Assembly (NCBI GenBank): GCA_002364005.1
Contig: DEXG01000003.1
Span: 98,382-118,910, forward strand
Direction: 5' to 3'
DNA from: Phycisphaerales bacterium UBA3190
GTDB taxonomy: Bacteria > Planctomycetota > Phycisphaerae > Phycisphaerales > UBA1924
DNA: 20,529 nucleotides
In this document: piece by piece, positions 1 through 7,252 of the stretch
How positions within the stretch are numbered: position 1 is the first letter of the stretch
Layout: every line of letters starts with the position of its first letter
Program-made: the position numbers and the translations under genes
The notes under the pieces: generated by a model
What the model was told of the DNA's origin: nothing
The model's input: the letters and a program-made list of their open reading frames with translations, nothing else
The model's database searches: none

Positions 1-1512
1 CGGGAAGAGCTGGTCGATGGCCCATGTGTCGGGGAGCGACTGGAAGAGGGAGAAGTTCGCGAAATAGGTCTCGCTCATCAGGTCATCGAGCCCCTGCAGT
101 GGCTCGGGAATCTCGTCGAGTTCCCACACGGCGCGTTGGAGGAGTGAGCAGTTTGTCCAGAAGATCCGCTCGATCTCGGCTCGGTGTTCAAGCGATAGGT
201 AGCCGAGCGAGAAGAGCGACATCGCGTCCTCGCGAGCGCGGGTCGTGTCGTGGAGGATCTCGACGAGGCGTGGCTTCTTCTCGCGCAGGGCGTTGAGCGC
301 GTGGCGGAGATCGCGCAGCGGCTGCGGGGCATCGGGGTCATCTGCTGGGACGACAAATGCGTGGTCGACGAGATCGCTGGGTCCGGTTGAGCCGAGCACA
401 TTGAAGATCAGGACGGAGGAGTATGCGACCATGGCGCGCCCGCACTCGGTGACGACGGTGGGGTGATCGATGCCTTTGGCATCACAGACGGAGGAGATGC
501 GGTAGATGACATCTGAAGCGTACTCTTCGAGCGAGTAGTTCATGGATGATGGTCGTTCTGAAACGGAGCCCTGGTAGTCCACGCCGAGGCCGCCGCCGAT
601 GTCGATGTACTTGAGGTTGGTGCCCTGGTCGTGCATCTGCACGAAGACATGGGCCAGCTCGGTGATGGCCATTTTGATTGTGGCGATATCCTGGTGCTGG
701 CTCCCTGAATGGCAGTGGAGGAGCTGGAGGCAGTCGAGCATGTCATGGCGCTTGAGCGTGCCGATGGCACGCAGCAACTCGGCGATCGTGAGCCCGAACT
801 TGCTCTTGATCCCGACCGAGGTGGCCCAACGCCCCGAACCAGAGGCGGCGAGTTTGACGCGCACCCCGATGCGGGGGCGGACGCCGTACTTTTCAGCGAA
901 GTTGATGATCAGCATCAACTCCTTGAGGTTCTCGACGACCGGGATAATGGTTCGGCCGAGCTTGTGGGCCAGGATGACCGCTTCGATGTATTGAGCGTCT
1001 TTGAACCCGTTGCAGATGATCAGCTGGTCGGGGGTCTCGATGGTCATCGCCATAACCGCCAGCAGCTCGGGCTTGGATCCGACCTCGAGCCCGTACCCGA
1101 GCTTGTGCCCGTAGCGTGCGATCTCCTCGACGACATGGTGCTGCTGATTCACCTTGATGGGATACGCGGCAAGGTACTTGCCTTTATAGTTGTTCTCGGC
1201 GATGGCACGATCGAATGCCTCGCGGATGGTCCGGAGGCGATGGTCGACAATGTCAGTGAATCGCAGCAGCACGGGTGTGTCGACACCACGCTCACTGAGC
1301 CCCTCGACGATCTCGTGGAGGTTGATGCCTGTCTGTTCTGGACCGAGCGGGTGGGTGTAGAGGTGCCCGTCCTCATTGATGCGGAAGTAGCCCTGGGACC
1401 ATCTGTTGGCGCGGTAGATTTTCTCTGATTGCTCGCAGTCCCAAGATGAGTGCTGCTCATCGATGGGGGGTATGGGGCTGGAGGGTGTCTCGGTGGTCGT
1501 GGGGGTGGGCAT
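1..1512 (-). CDS. speA: Biosynthetic arginine decarboxylase, C-terminus cut by window edge
   Basis: PLP-dependent decarboxylation of arginine to agmatine, the first step of the agmatine route to polyamines; cytoplasmic. I translated the minus strand from ATG at 1512-1510 and it stays open for 504 codons to the window edge; the family is usually about 630-660 residues, so the C-terminal fifth is missing here. Recognisable SpeA/group IV decarboxylase motifs are the PLP-lysine segment AYPIKVNQQ (K about 120), GLEVGSKPEL (about 141-150), HCHSGSQ (about 266-272) and the glycine-rich phosphate loop IDIGGGLGVDY (about 303-313). The first 20 residues are Pro/Thr-rich and probably disordered. No Shine-Dalgarno sequence is visible before the start, so a slightly later start is possible. 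It is divergent from a deoxyhypusine-synthase-like gene, which fits a polyamine role for both. Family assignment is secure; the exact start is less so. Confidence 0.93.
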   Translation of the reverse strand, partial: MPTPTTTETPSSPIPPIDEQHSSWDCEQSEKIYRANRWSQGYFRINEDGHLYTHPLGPEQTGINLHEIVEGLSERGVDTPVLLRFTDIVDHRLRTIREAFDRAIAENNYKGKYLAAYPIKVNQQHHVVEEIARYGHKLGYGLEVGSKPELLAVMAMTIETPDQLIICNGFKDAQYIEAVILAHKLGRTIIPVVENLKELMLIINFAEKYGVRPRIGVRVKLAASGSGRWATSVGIKSKFGLTIAELLRAIGTLKRHDMLDCLQLLHCHSGSQHQDIATIKMAITELAHVFVQMHDQGTNLKYIDIGGGLGVDYQGSVSERPSSMNYSLEEYASDVIYRISSVCDAKGIDHPTVVTECGRAMVAYSSVLIFNVLGSTGPSDLVDHAFVVPADDPDAPQPLRDLRHALNALREKKPRLVEILHDTTRAREDAMSLFSLGYLSLEHRAEIERIFWTNCSLLQRAVWELDEIPEPLQGLDDLMSETYFANFSLFQSLPDTWAIDQLFP

Positions 1513-1529
1513 TCTGAATTGTATGGCCC

Positions 1530-1546
1530 ATCGAGAATCGCTCGAT
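1530..1546. promoter_or_regulatory. Small palindrome between speA and the DHS-like gene
   Basis: ATCGAG-AATCG-CTCGAT is a perfect 6-bp inverted repeat with a 5-nt centre in the divergent intergenic region. It lies 18 bp upstream of the speA start. Its position would suit an operator acting on one or both promoters. Nothing else supports this, and a 6-bp repeat can arise by chance in GC-rich DNA. Confidence 0.2.
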
Positions 1547-1623
1547 CCATGCCGAGTATGATTTTCTTTCCACCAGCGCCGGGCGGCCCCAGAGACCGGT
1601 CCCTCCCCCGTATGGAGTCAAGT

Positions 1624-2589
1624 ATGAACATCCGTGCCTTCATGGACGAGCACTTTCGTCACTTCAACGCCGCCGCGTCCCTCGACGCCGCCAAGGGCTA
1701 CGAGGCCCATCTGGCAGATGGGGGCATCATGCTGCTGGCCATGGCCGGGGCGATGAGCACTGCCGAGCTGGGGCGTTCGTTGGCGGAGATGATCCGCCAG
1801 GGCAAGGTCCACGCGATCTCCTGCACCGGGGCAAATCTGGAGGAGGATGTCTACAACCTCATTGCCCACGACCATTACGAGCGGATCCCCAAGTATCGCG
1901 ACCTGACCCCCGACGACGAGCAGGCACTGCTGGAACGCCACCTCAACCGGGTCACCGATACCTGCATCCCTGAGGAAGAGGCGTTCCGCAAGCTCGGGCA
2001 CCTGCTGATCGGGAAGTGGAAGGCCGCGGCTGAGTCGGGCGATCGCAAGTTCCCGCACGAGTACCTCTACGAGATCCTCAACGAGGGGCTTCTGGAGGAC
2101 GAGTATCAGGCGGACCCCAAGAACTCCTGGCTGCTGGCGGCTGCCGAGAAGAACCTGCCCATGGTTGTCCCGGGCTGGGAGGACTCGACGAGCGGCAATA
2201 TCTTCGCGGCGGAGGTGCTCAGCGGGAATGTGAAGTCGGCATCGGCCGTCAAGTCGGGCATCGAGTACATGATGGACTTCACGGGGTGGTATAAGGAGGC
2301 CTCGTCCAAGTCGAGTATCGGGTTCTTTCAGATCGGCGGCGGCATCGCGGGCGATTTCCCGATCTGTGCCGTGCCCCTGATGCGTCAGGACATGGAGCTG
2401 GATGTGCCGCTGTGGGGGTACTTCTGCCAGATCAGCGACTCGACGACCAGTTATGGGTCGTATTCCGGGGCGGTGCCCAATGAGAAGATCACCTGGGAGA
2501 AGCTGGCGGTCGATACCCCGAGCTTCGTGGTTGAGTCCGATGCGACGATCGTGGCACCGCTGATCTTCGGCTATGTGCTGGGCTGGTAA
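1624..2589 (+). CDS. Deoxyhypusine-synthase-like protein
   Basis: This 321-residue protein belongs to the deoxyhypusine synthase (DHS) family. The eukaryotic enzymes use NAD and spermidine to modify eIF5A. Bacterial homologues have no eIF5A substrate and are thought to act in polyamine metabolism, for example homospermidine formation. Visible family signatures are GGIMLLAMAGAMSTAELG (33-50), the NAD-site-like SCTGANLEED (66-75), the IGGGIAGDFP loop (237-246) and the C-terminal TWEKLAVD (290-297). Lys293 in TWEK aligns with the catalytic lysine of human DHS. I chose ATG 1624 because GGAG at 1614-1617 lies six bases upstream; an in-frame ATG at 1612 would place that motif inside the gene. It is divergent from speA, whose product makes agmatine, and is followed by tRNA-Ser. 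Substrate is inferred; family is clear. Confidence 0.88.
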   Translation: MNIRAFMDEHFRHFNAAASLDAAKGYEAHLADGGIMLLAMAGAMSTAELGRSLAEMIRQGKVHAISCTGANLEEDVYNLIAHDHYERIPKYRDLTPDDEQALLERHLNRVTDTCIPEEEAFRKLGHLLIGKWKAAAESGDRKFPHEYLYEILNEGLLEDEYQADPKNSWLLAAAEKNLPMVVPGWEDSTSGNIFAAEVLSGNVKSASAVKSGIEYMMDFTGWYKEASSKSSIGFFQIGGGIAGDFPICAVPLMRQDMELDVPLWGYFCQISDSTTSYGSYSGAVPNEKITWEKLAVDTPSFVVESDATIVAPLIFGYVLGW

Positions 2590-2608
2590 TCTGATGGGTG
2601 AAGCGGGG

Positions 2609-2637
2609 GTGACTTTTTCCCGATAGGGGCTTATAGT
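2609..2637 (+). promoter_or_regulatory. Sigma70-type promoter of tRNA-Ser
   Basis: A -35-like GTGACT (2609-2614) and a -10 TATAGT (2632-2637) are separated by exactly 17 bp. Initiation would fall near 2644, a few bases before the mature tRNA 5' end at 2648. This is the only good promoter-like pair in the 58-bp gap between the DHS-like gene and the tRNA. It suggests the tRNA is transcribed on its own. Confidence 0.5.
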
Positions 2638-2647
2638 CTGACCCACT

Positions 2648-2734
2648 GGAGCGGTGGCAGAGCGGTTGAATGCGCCGGATTCGAAATCCGGTTCGGCTTT
2701 CGGGTCGACGGGGGTTCGAATCCCCCCTGCTCCG
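2648..2734 (+). tRNA. tRNA-Ser (anticodon CGA)
   Basis: An 87-nt class II tRNA that reads UCG codons. The acceptor stem pairs 2648-2654 with 2727-2733 (one G-U) and the discriminator base is G2734. The anticodon stem CCGGA/TCCGG (2675-2679 and 2687-2691) encloses the loop TTCGAAA with anticodon CGA at 2682-2684. A long variable arm typical of tRNA-Ser follows. The T arm is GGGGG-TTCGAAT-CCCCC (2710-2726). No 3' CCA is encoded. An integrated element with a recombinase gene begins immediately downstream, and a near copy of the 3' end recurs at 9417-9434, so this tRNA may be the integration target. Confidence 0.95.
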
Positions 2735-2736
2735 TT
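2718..2736 (+). repeat. Candidate att core, left copy (tRNA-Ser 3' end)
   Basis: The 19 bases from the T loop through the acceptor 3' strand (GAATCCCCCCTGCTCCGTT) recur at 9417-9434 with one base missing. The two copies bracket the recombinase/terminase element in direct orientation, as left and right attachment sites would. The weakness is that large serine recombinases do not usually target tRNA 3' ends (tyrosine integrases do), so this could be a relic of an earlier integration. Confidence 0.35.
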
Positions 2737-2751
2737 TGAATCAAAGGTATA

Positions 2752-2783
2752 CGAAACGGCGTCCCTGATATGACGCCGTTTCG
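2752..2783 (+). terminator. Hairpin terminator after tRNA-Ser
   Basis: CGAAACGGCGT (2752-2762) and ACGCCGTTTCG (2773-2783) form a perfect 11-bp stem around a 10-nt loop, 17 bases after the tRNA. A short run GTTTT follows at 2787-2791. This fits an intrinsic terminator, although the T tract is weak and offset. The loop also carries one TCCCTG motif of the cluster described next. Confidence 0.5.
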
Positions 2784-3074
2784 GCCGTTTTGGGGCGTGC
2801 TACGGGGTATCGCGCGTCTCTGGCAAATCCCTGTTCCGACCAGTTTTTGATTTGTGGCCGGAATCGGCGCGAGTGTCTCTCGTGGCGATTTGAGTGGTGT
2901 CTCCACGCCATCCCTGTATTCCCTGTTCTGGGTTGATTTACAGGGAGTTGTAGTTCAATCAGGGAGTTGGGCAGGGAGCGATGGCCTGATCACCCTCACT
3001 CAAGGCAAGGAATCGCATGATTTGGCATGGACACGCTGGATTTCCCTGCTCCAGAAACAGGGAATGTGCAGGGA
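2762..3074. repeat. Cluster of ten CAGGGA/TCCCTG motifs beside the recombinase gene
   Basis: TCCCTG occurs at 2762, 2828, 2911, 2920 and 3043. Its complement CAGGGA occurs at 2941, 2960, 2972, 3058 and 3069 (first base given). Two copies extend to CAGGGAGTTG (2941-2950, 2960-2969). The motifs form facing groups: two TCCCTG then three CAGGGA, then one TCCCTG then two CAGGGA. Pairs such as TTCCCTG/CAGGGAA (3042-3064, 9-nt loop) can form hairpins. A given hexamer is expected about 0.15 times in this length on both strands together. The 303-bp gap 2784-3086 holds no gene otherwise. Likely roles are recombinase or accessory-protein binding sites at an attachment region, or terminator hairpins for the convergent recombinase gene. 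Confidence 0.7.
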
Positions 3075-3086
3075 GTCATCGCATGC

Positions 3087-4793
3087 TCATCCCGCGGATC
3101 GGATCCCGAGTTCGGACGCCTGCAAGTCCCAGTCGAGTCGCTTGGATGCGGAGATCAGATCGTCGAGTGTGATGGTGCTGGGGAGTTTCCCGGCCAGCGC
3201 GTGATGCAATGGTTCGGGGCCGAGCTGGGTCAGGGGCAGCAACTCAATCATGCGCGAACGGGCGATCTGGTGCTGCTCCGCATATGCACGGATCGTCGTG
3301 CCCGATCGGATCAGCTCGTTGTGCCATCGGTATGCCTGCCCGATCGCATCGACGATGTGCTGCTGGGGGACAGGGTTGGACGGGATGATCAGATCGGATC
3401 CATCGGGGCTGAGCAGTAGCCGGCGACCGTCGAGTTTCTTAATCTGGATGCGCAGCGTGAGCGAGATTGTGTTCCCGCATTCCTCGACTTCCGGTGTATG
3501 GAGGCAGGATGGATACGCCGAGACTTCTGCGGGTCCAGCTGTGAACTTGTGCGATCGGAGCCGATCGATTTGCTCGGACAACAGCGACACGATGACTTGA
3601 TCGGTATCGAGCGTGACGCTTTCGATCACACGCCTGATCCAGCGGTCACGCACCGATTGTGGCTGCTGAAGGACCTCATCATGGTTGAGATAGCTCAGCA
3701 CCAGCCCGCGGATGAGCTCGTCGAGATGCTCGGCGTTGATCGTCTTGATCGGGCACGACTTGAAGCCACGCTTGATTGCCTTCTGGCTGATGTAGTAACG
3801 GACGAGACGCTTCTGTTTGGTTTCACTGCGCTTCGTCAGCGGGCGGTGCGTGGATGATGGGCTCATTGCAAAGCCATCGCTGGTGCGAAGCTTGCCCTTG
3901 AGCAGGTGCGGGTGCGTCCAGCGGTGCAGCTTGGACTTCTCCTGCTTCTTCATGATCTGCTGCGCGGCGTCCCAGGTTTCTTGATCGATGATGAGCTGGT
4001 GGAGTCCTTCGTAGACGTCGGTCTTGCCATTGCGGGTGTGCGTGATCTTACCGATGTAGAGCTGGTTGTTGAGAATGCCGTGGACATATTTCGTGGTGAG
4101 CGGTTTGCCTCCATGCACGCGCCCGCTCTTGCTCGTCCAACGCTTGGTGATGTGTCCCTGCTCATTAAGTTCATTTGCGACCTCGACGAGCGACTGATGC
4201 TCGGCGTAACCCGTGAATATCGCGCGGACGAGCTCGGCCTCCTCAGGGATGATGTAGATGCCCTTCGATTCGTCTTCCCGCTGCAGGCGGTAGCCGAGCG
4301 GTGGCGTCCCCCCGACCCAGTAGCCTTTCTTCTTGGTCGCCGCGATTTTGTCACGGATCCGCTCGCCCGATACCTCCCGCTCGAACTGCGCGAAGCTCAG
4401 CAGCATGTTCATGGTGAGTCGTCCCATCGAGGTGCTCGTATTGAACTGCTGCGTCACCGAGACGAACGAGACCTGCTTCTCGTCGAAGAGTTCCATCATT
4501 TTCGCGAAGTCACTCAGTGATCGGCTCAGCCGATCGACCTTGTAGACCACGACGACATCGATGCGCCCATTGTCGATGTCGTCGAGCAACTGCGTCAGGC
4601 CCGGGCGCTTCATTGTGCCGCCGGAGAACCCGCCATCGCTGTAGATCGTTTTAACCGCTTCCCATCCCTCGTGCTTCTGGCTCTTGATGTAGTCGAAGCC
4701 GGCTTCGAGCTGCGCGTCGAGCGAGTTGAACGCGAGTTCAAGACCCTCCTCGTTGGACTTGCGGGTGTAGACGGCGCAGCGGATCGTTTTCAT
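3087..4793 (-). CDS. Large serine recombinase (site-specific integrase)
   Basis: A 568-residue serine recombinase that would cut and rejoin DNA through a 5'-phosphoserine link, presumably to integrate and excise this element. The N-terminal resolvase domain (about 1-155) starts with YTRKS, making Ser13 the likely nucleophile, and carries DRLSR at 87-91 with conserved arginines and the helix-E segment AQFEREVSGERIRDKI. The Recombinase domain follows (about 160-260, GGTPPLGY through YIGKITHTRNGKTD). The zinc-ribbon region is atypical: the position of the first Cys pair reads KLRTSDGF, YYxC reads YYIS, and only one cysteine (KSCPIK) remains. GGAG lies seven bases before ATG 4793-4791, and the start overlaps the upstream DUF2924 stop as ATGA, implying translational coupling. 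The gene reads toward tRNA-Ser. Confidence in the family is high; the target site is unknown. Confidence 0.93.
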   Translation of the reverse strand: MKTIRCAVYTRKSNEEGLELAFNSLDAQLEAGFDYIKSQKHEGWEAVKTIYSDGGFSGGTMKRPGLTQLLDDIDNGRIDVVVVYKVDRLSRSLSDFAKMMELFDEKQVSFVSVTQQFNTSTSMGRLTMNMLLSFAQFEREVSGERIRDKIAATKKKGYWVGGTPPLGYRLQREDESKGIYIIPEEAELVRAIFTGYAEHQSLVEVANELNEQGHITKRWTSKSGRVHGGKPLTTKYVHGILNNQLYIGKITHTRNGKTDVYEGLHQLIIDQETWDAAQQIMKKQEKSKLHRWTHPHLLKGKLRTSDGFAMSPSSTHRPLTKRSETKQKRLVRYYISQKAIKRGFKSCPIKTINAEHLDELIRGLVLSYLNHDEVLQQPQSVRDRWIRRVIESVTLDTDQVIVSLLSEQIDRLRSHKFTAGPAEVSAYPSCLHTPEVEECGNTISLTLRIQIKKLDGRRLLLSPDGSDLIIPSNPVPQQHIVDAIGQAYRWHNELIRSGTTIRAYAEQHQIARSRMIELLPLTQLGPEPLHHALAGKLPSTITLDDLISASKRLDWDLQASELGIRSAG

Positions 4794-5263
4794 CTGTCAA
4801 CTCCATACGCAGGCTGCTTGAGCTTCTTGAGGCCGAAGAATCGTGGCCCAGACCAGCGAGCCCCGGTGATCTCGCGAGCGATCTCGGACAGGCTGGAATA
4901 TTCAGTGTCGCGGTATCGGAACCTCTTCCCATTGTCGAGCACGCGCACCTCGTGGCGGTGCCCGTGCCAGGTCCGGACGAGCGTGGTGCCTTCGGGCAGC
5001 GGAACGGGGTTGTGCTGCTTGCGGCGCTGTGTGTGCGCCTTCTGTTGCGAGGCGGGGGTGGGGGCGTTGCGGACCGCGGCCCGCAGCAGGCGGCGGGTGT
5101 CGGCGTCGAGGCCGCCGCGGGCCTTCTGCTGGAGATGCCAAGCGAGGCCGCGGACGAGGGCCTGCCTGAAGTGCGGCGGCTCGCCGCGGAGACCGAGCGC
5201 GGTCCATCGCTCGCGGAGCCGGGCGGGGGTGAGATCGGCGAGGGCGGGGAGGTCCGTGGGCAT
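4790..5263 (-). CDS. DUF2924 domain protein
   Basis: A 157-residue protein of the DUF2924 family, small basic proteins commonly encoded next to large serine recombinases in planctomycetes and proteobacteria; no biochemical role is established. The N-terminal half (LTPARLRERW, then RQALVRGLAWHLQQKARGG) looks helical. The C-terminal half carries the family's conserved block TLVRTWHGHRHEVRVL, FRYRDTEYSSLSEIAREITG and WSGPRFFGL, reminiscent of a small DNA-binding fold. I chose ATG 5263-5261 because GAGGA lies five bases upstream and the family homology begins there; an upstream ATG at 5341 adds 26 low-complexity residues. Its stop overlaps the recombinase start by 4 nt, so the two are co-translated. 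It is probably an accessory factor for recombination (inference from linkage). Confidence 0.85.
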   Translation of the reverse strand: MPTDLPALADLTPARLRERWTALGLRGEPPHFRQALVRGLAWHLQQKARGGLDADTRRLLRAAVRNAPTPASQQKAHTQRRKQHNPVPLPEGTTLVRTWHGHRHEVRVLDNGKRFRYRDTEYSSLSEIAREITGARWSGPRFFGLKKLKQPAYGVDR

Positions 5264-5652
5264 GGGATTCCTCGGGTTGGTCAGGCTGCGGGGGGATCGG
5301 CATCCGGAGGGCCGGCCGCGGGCACTGGCCCGCAGTGTCACATGAAGCCATGGAAAGGGGGATGTTGCAAGGCCAAAGCGCGGGGAATCCCGAGAAAATG
5401 TGAGGTTTCTCGGCCGATCCGCGCGACACCGCTCGGGTGTGGGGCGATCCTGCCGCGGGTGCGCAGCAGTATCGCGTGATCGAAGCGTGATTGTGTCCCC
5501 GGACGCCTGCTCGGGCCCGGGTGAGACCGCGAGCCGCGACTACGCATTCAGTGAAACGGGATTGGTTGATGAACCGGGGTGTACTTGCAGCACATGAGGC
5601 TTTGCGCGCGGACAAAGACGGTGCGGCATGCCCGCCCGTGCAAGTGCTCGGC
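5264..5652. other. Gap between the two minus-strand operons, with one hairpin
   Basis: This 389-bp stretch lies between the terminase stop and the DUF2924 start. I see no convincing gene; short open frames on both strands have arginine/proline-rich composition typical of GC-rich shadows. The notable structure is CCGAGAAA-ATGTGAGG-TTTCTCGG at 5390-5413, a perfect 8-bp inverted repeat with an 8-nt loop. It sits about 130 bp upstream of the DUF2924 start. It could be an operator for the DUF2924-recombinase operon or an RNA hairpin ending the upstream transcript; it has no T tract on the minus strand. Confidence 0.4.
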
Positions 5653-6864
5653 TCAACCCCACATTCCTCTCGGCCGCTTCAGTGCCTCGATATTTTCTCT
5701 GGAGCACGGCTCGCACCCAACGTGAAATTTGTCCGTGTGGCCGGGGCCGGGTGCCCCGCACTCGCCACCGGGTTGCACGGATTCCTCCTCGGCGGGCTCG
5801 TGCTTGCCCTCCGGCGTCGTCATCGAGTCGCCCCAGGCGACCCACTCGTCGGTCGTCATGGGCGGCGGGCCTCCGCGGCGGATGCATGTCCGCTCGCCAA
5901 AGAGCAGGTCGAGCAAAAACACCTCCTCCTCAACCTCCCCGAACCACGGTACCGTGTATTTAAACTCGTCGGCCGACGCATCGGGGTGTGGCGCGGTGTG
6001 GAACAGGCCGGTGCTCGTGTCGCACTGGTCGGGTGGGTAGGGTGCTTGCTGGTATTGGGCCATGAATGCCTTGGCGCCCATGCGCAGCATCACATCGCGG
6101 AGCCCGGTCAAATCCTCGCGAGCCGGGTGCAGGGCCTCGCCGGGCCGTCGCCTCAAGCGCCCGCCGTGATACTCGTCCTCCACGGCGATCGCCGGCAGAT
6201 TAACATGCTCCCAGCCGCCCTGGTCGAGCAGGTGCGCGGTCAGGTCGTCATGGGACAGCCGCTGCATGACCACGATGATCACCCCCTCGTGCTTGTCATC
6301 GAGACGCTGGTAGATGTTGCCGTCGTACCAGCGGCGAATCGAGCCGCCCTTCTGCGGGTCGTCCGCGTCGTGGGCCGACTGGGGGTCGTCGATGATGATC
6401 ATGTCGGCCCCGAGGCCGGTGAGCGCGTCCGACGGCGTGAGCGCCGCGCGGAACCCGCCCTGGGCGAGCCAGAGGCGGCCGGTCGATTCGCCCACGCGGG
6501 CGTGAGGGAACAGCGCACGGTACCGGGGATGCTTCATCAGCCGCCTGGCCAGATCGTGTTGCTCCTCGGCGAGTGTCCTGTGCCCGGCGATGCACATGAT
6601 CTTCGACTCCGGCCGGACACCAAGCACCCAGGCCGGGAAGGCCACCGAGGCGCAGACCGACTTGAGCGATCTCTGGGGCGTGTTGATGATGAGCCGCTTG
6701 CTCTGGCGTTCGTGGCAACGCGCCAGCGCCTCGCCCAGCACATCGACCGACCAGTTGTGCAGGTACGACACGCCCGGGTGCAGCAGCCGGAACGCCAGCG
6801 GGAGGAACATCCCCGGCTGGGTCCGGTACATGTGCCGGATGGCCCCGGCCTGAGGATCAGTCAT
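5653..6864 (-). CDS. Terminase large subunit-like ATPase lacking the nuclease domain
   Basis: A 403-residue protein resembling the ATPase motor of phage terminase large subunits, which pump DNA into capsids. It shows a Walker-A-like NTPQRSLKS (61-69), Walker B MIIIDDP (155-161), a coupling motif VVMQRLSHDD (199-208; usually RWHxDD), and the segment ending the ATPase part, GAKAFMAQYQQAP (263-275). Complete terminases of this type then have an RNase-H-like nuclease of roughly 150-200 residues with catalytic aspartates. Here about 125 unrelated residues follow, including acidic stretches and CEPC (384-387). ATG 6864-6862 is chosen for GGAG upstream and its 8-nt overlap with the preceding gene. 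No capsid or portal genes are nearby, so a packaging role is doubtful. It may be a decayed or repurposed DNA translocase. Confidence 0.85.
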   Translation of the reverse strand: MTDPQAGAIRHMYRTQPGMFLPLAFRLLHPGVSYLHNWSVDVLGEALARCHERQSKRLIINTPQRSLKSVCASVAFPAWVLGVRPESKIMCIAGHRTLAEEQHDLARRLMKHPRYRALFPHARVGESTGRLWLAQGGFRAALTPSDALTGLGADMIIIDDPQSAHDADDPQKGGSIRRWYDGNIYQRLDDKHEGVIIVVMQRLSHDDLTAHLLDQGGWEHVNLPAIAVEDEYHGGRLRRRPGEALHPAREDLTGLRDVMLRMGAKAFMAQYQQAPYPPDQCDTSTGLFHTAPHPDASADEFKYTVPWFGEVEEEVFLLDLLFGERTCIRRGGPPPMTTDEWVAWGDSMTTPEGKHEPAEEESVQPGGECGAPGPGHTDKFHVGCEPCSRENIEALKRPRGMWG

Positions 6865-7252
6865 GGTTGGTCTCCGTTGGCGCGTCGTCGCCATCGGCGT
6901 GTTTGAGCTGCTCGACAAGCCGCTCGAACGCCTGGTGGTCGTCGGCATCGGGCTCGAAGCCCTCAACGGTCTGGTGCCTGGCAACGTACGGCAGCAGCAG
7001 CTTCATGACCCGGTGATCGCCCTTGAGCGCGTCATGGACCAGCTTCTTGGCGATCAGTTCACGCTTGGTAAGCGTACGCATTTCTCCGCCTTCCTGGATA
7101 CGCAGGACCTCATCGAACTCTCGCTCGAGCAGCTTCTCGAAATCCTTCGTTTTCTTCGGGCGTCCGCCGGGGTTGCCGGATTGGCCGGGCTTCCACCTGG
7201 TCCCCTTGGGCGGCTTTCCGTAACCGACCTCGTAATCGTCTCCGTCAGCCAT
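6857..7252 (-). CDS. DUF5681 protein, terminase-associated
   Basis: A 131-residue protein with the DUF5681 signature at its start: VGYGKPPKGTRWKPGQSGNPGGRPKKTKDFEKL is covered by residues 9-41, key residues being GxPPxxTxxKxGQSGNPxGRP. The remainder is helical and charged (LTKRELIAKKLVHDALKGD, then MKLLLPYVARH) and ends with an acidic tail. This family is regularly found directly before terminase large subunit genes, so a DNA-binding small-terminase-like role is a reasonable inference, though not proven. A very strong Shine-Dalgarno sequence (AAGGAGGT, five bases before ATG) fixes the start. It overlaps the methyltransferase stop by 8 nt (ATGGCTGA) and the terminase start by 8 nt (ATGACTGA), so the three genes are clearly one operon. 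Confidence 0.85.
   Translation of the reverse strand: MADGDDYEVGYGKPPKGTRWKPGQSGNPGGRPKKTKDFEKLLEREFDEVLRIQEGGEMRTLTKRELIAKKLVHDALKGDHRVMKLLLPYVARHQTVEGFEPDADDHQAFERLVEQLKHADGDDAPTETNHD

Noticed and set aside
709..1428. Plus-strand frame (239 codons) within speA
   Set aside because: Antisense to conserved SpeA motifs; acidic, repetitive shadow composition.
1618..2646. Minus-strand open frame (342 codons) opposite the DHS-like gene
   Set aside because: The sense strand encodes an unmistakable DHS-family protein with a ribosome site; the antisense translation shows no family features.
2762..3074. CRISPR array or plasmid-type iterons
   Set aside because: The repeated unit is only 6-10 bp, occurs in both orientations and has irregular spacing; no cas or rep gene is present.
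5491..6906. Long plus-strand open frame (471 codons) opposite the terminase gene
   Set aside because: It is antisense to a gene with clear ATPase motifs; its Arg/Val/Leu/Gly-rich translation has no recognisable domain and is a GC-rich shadow.
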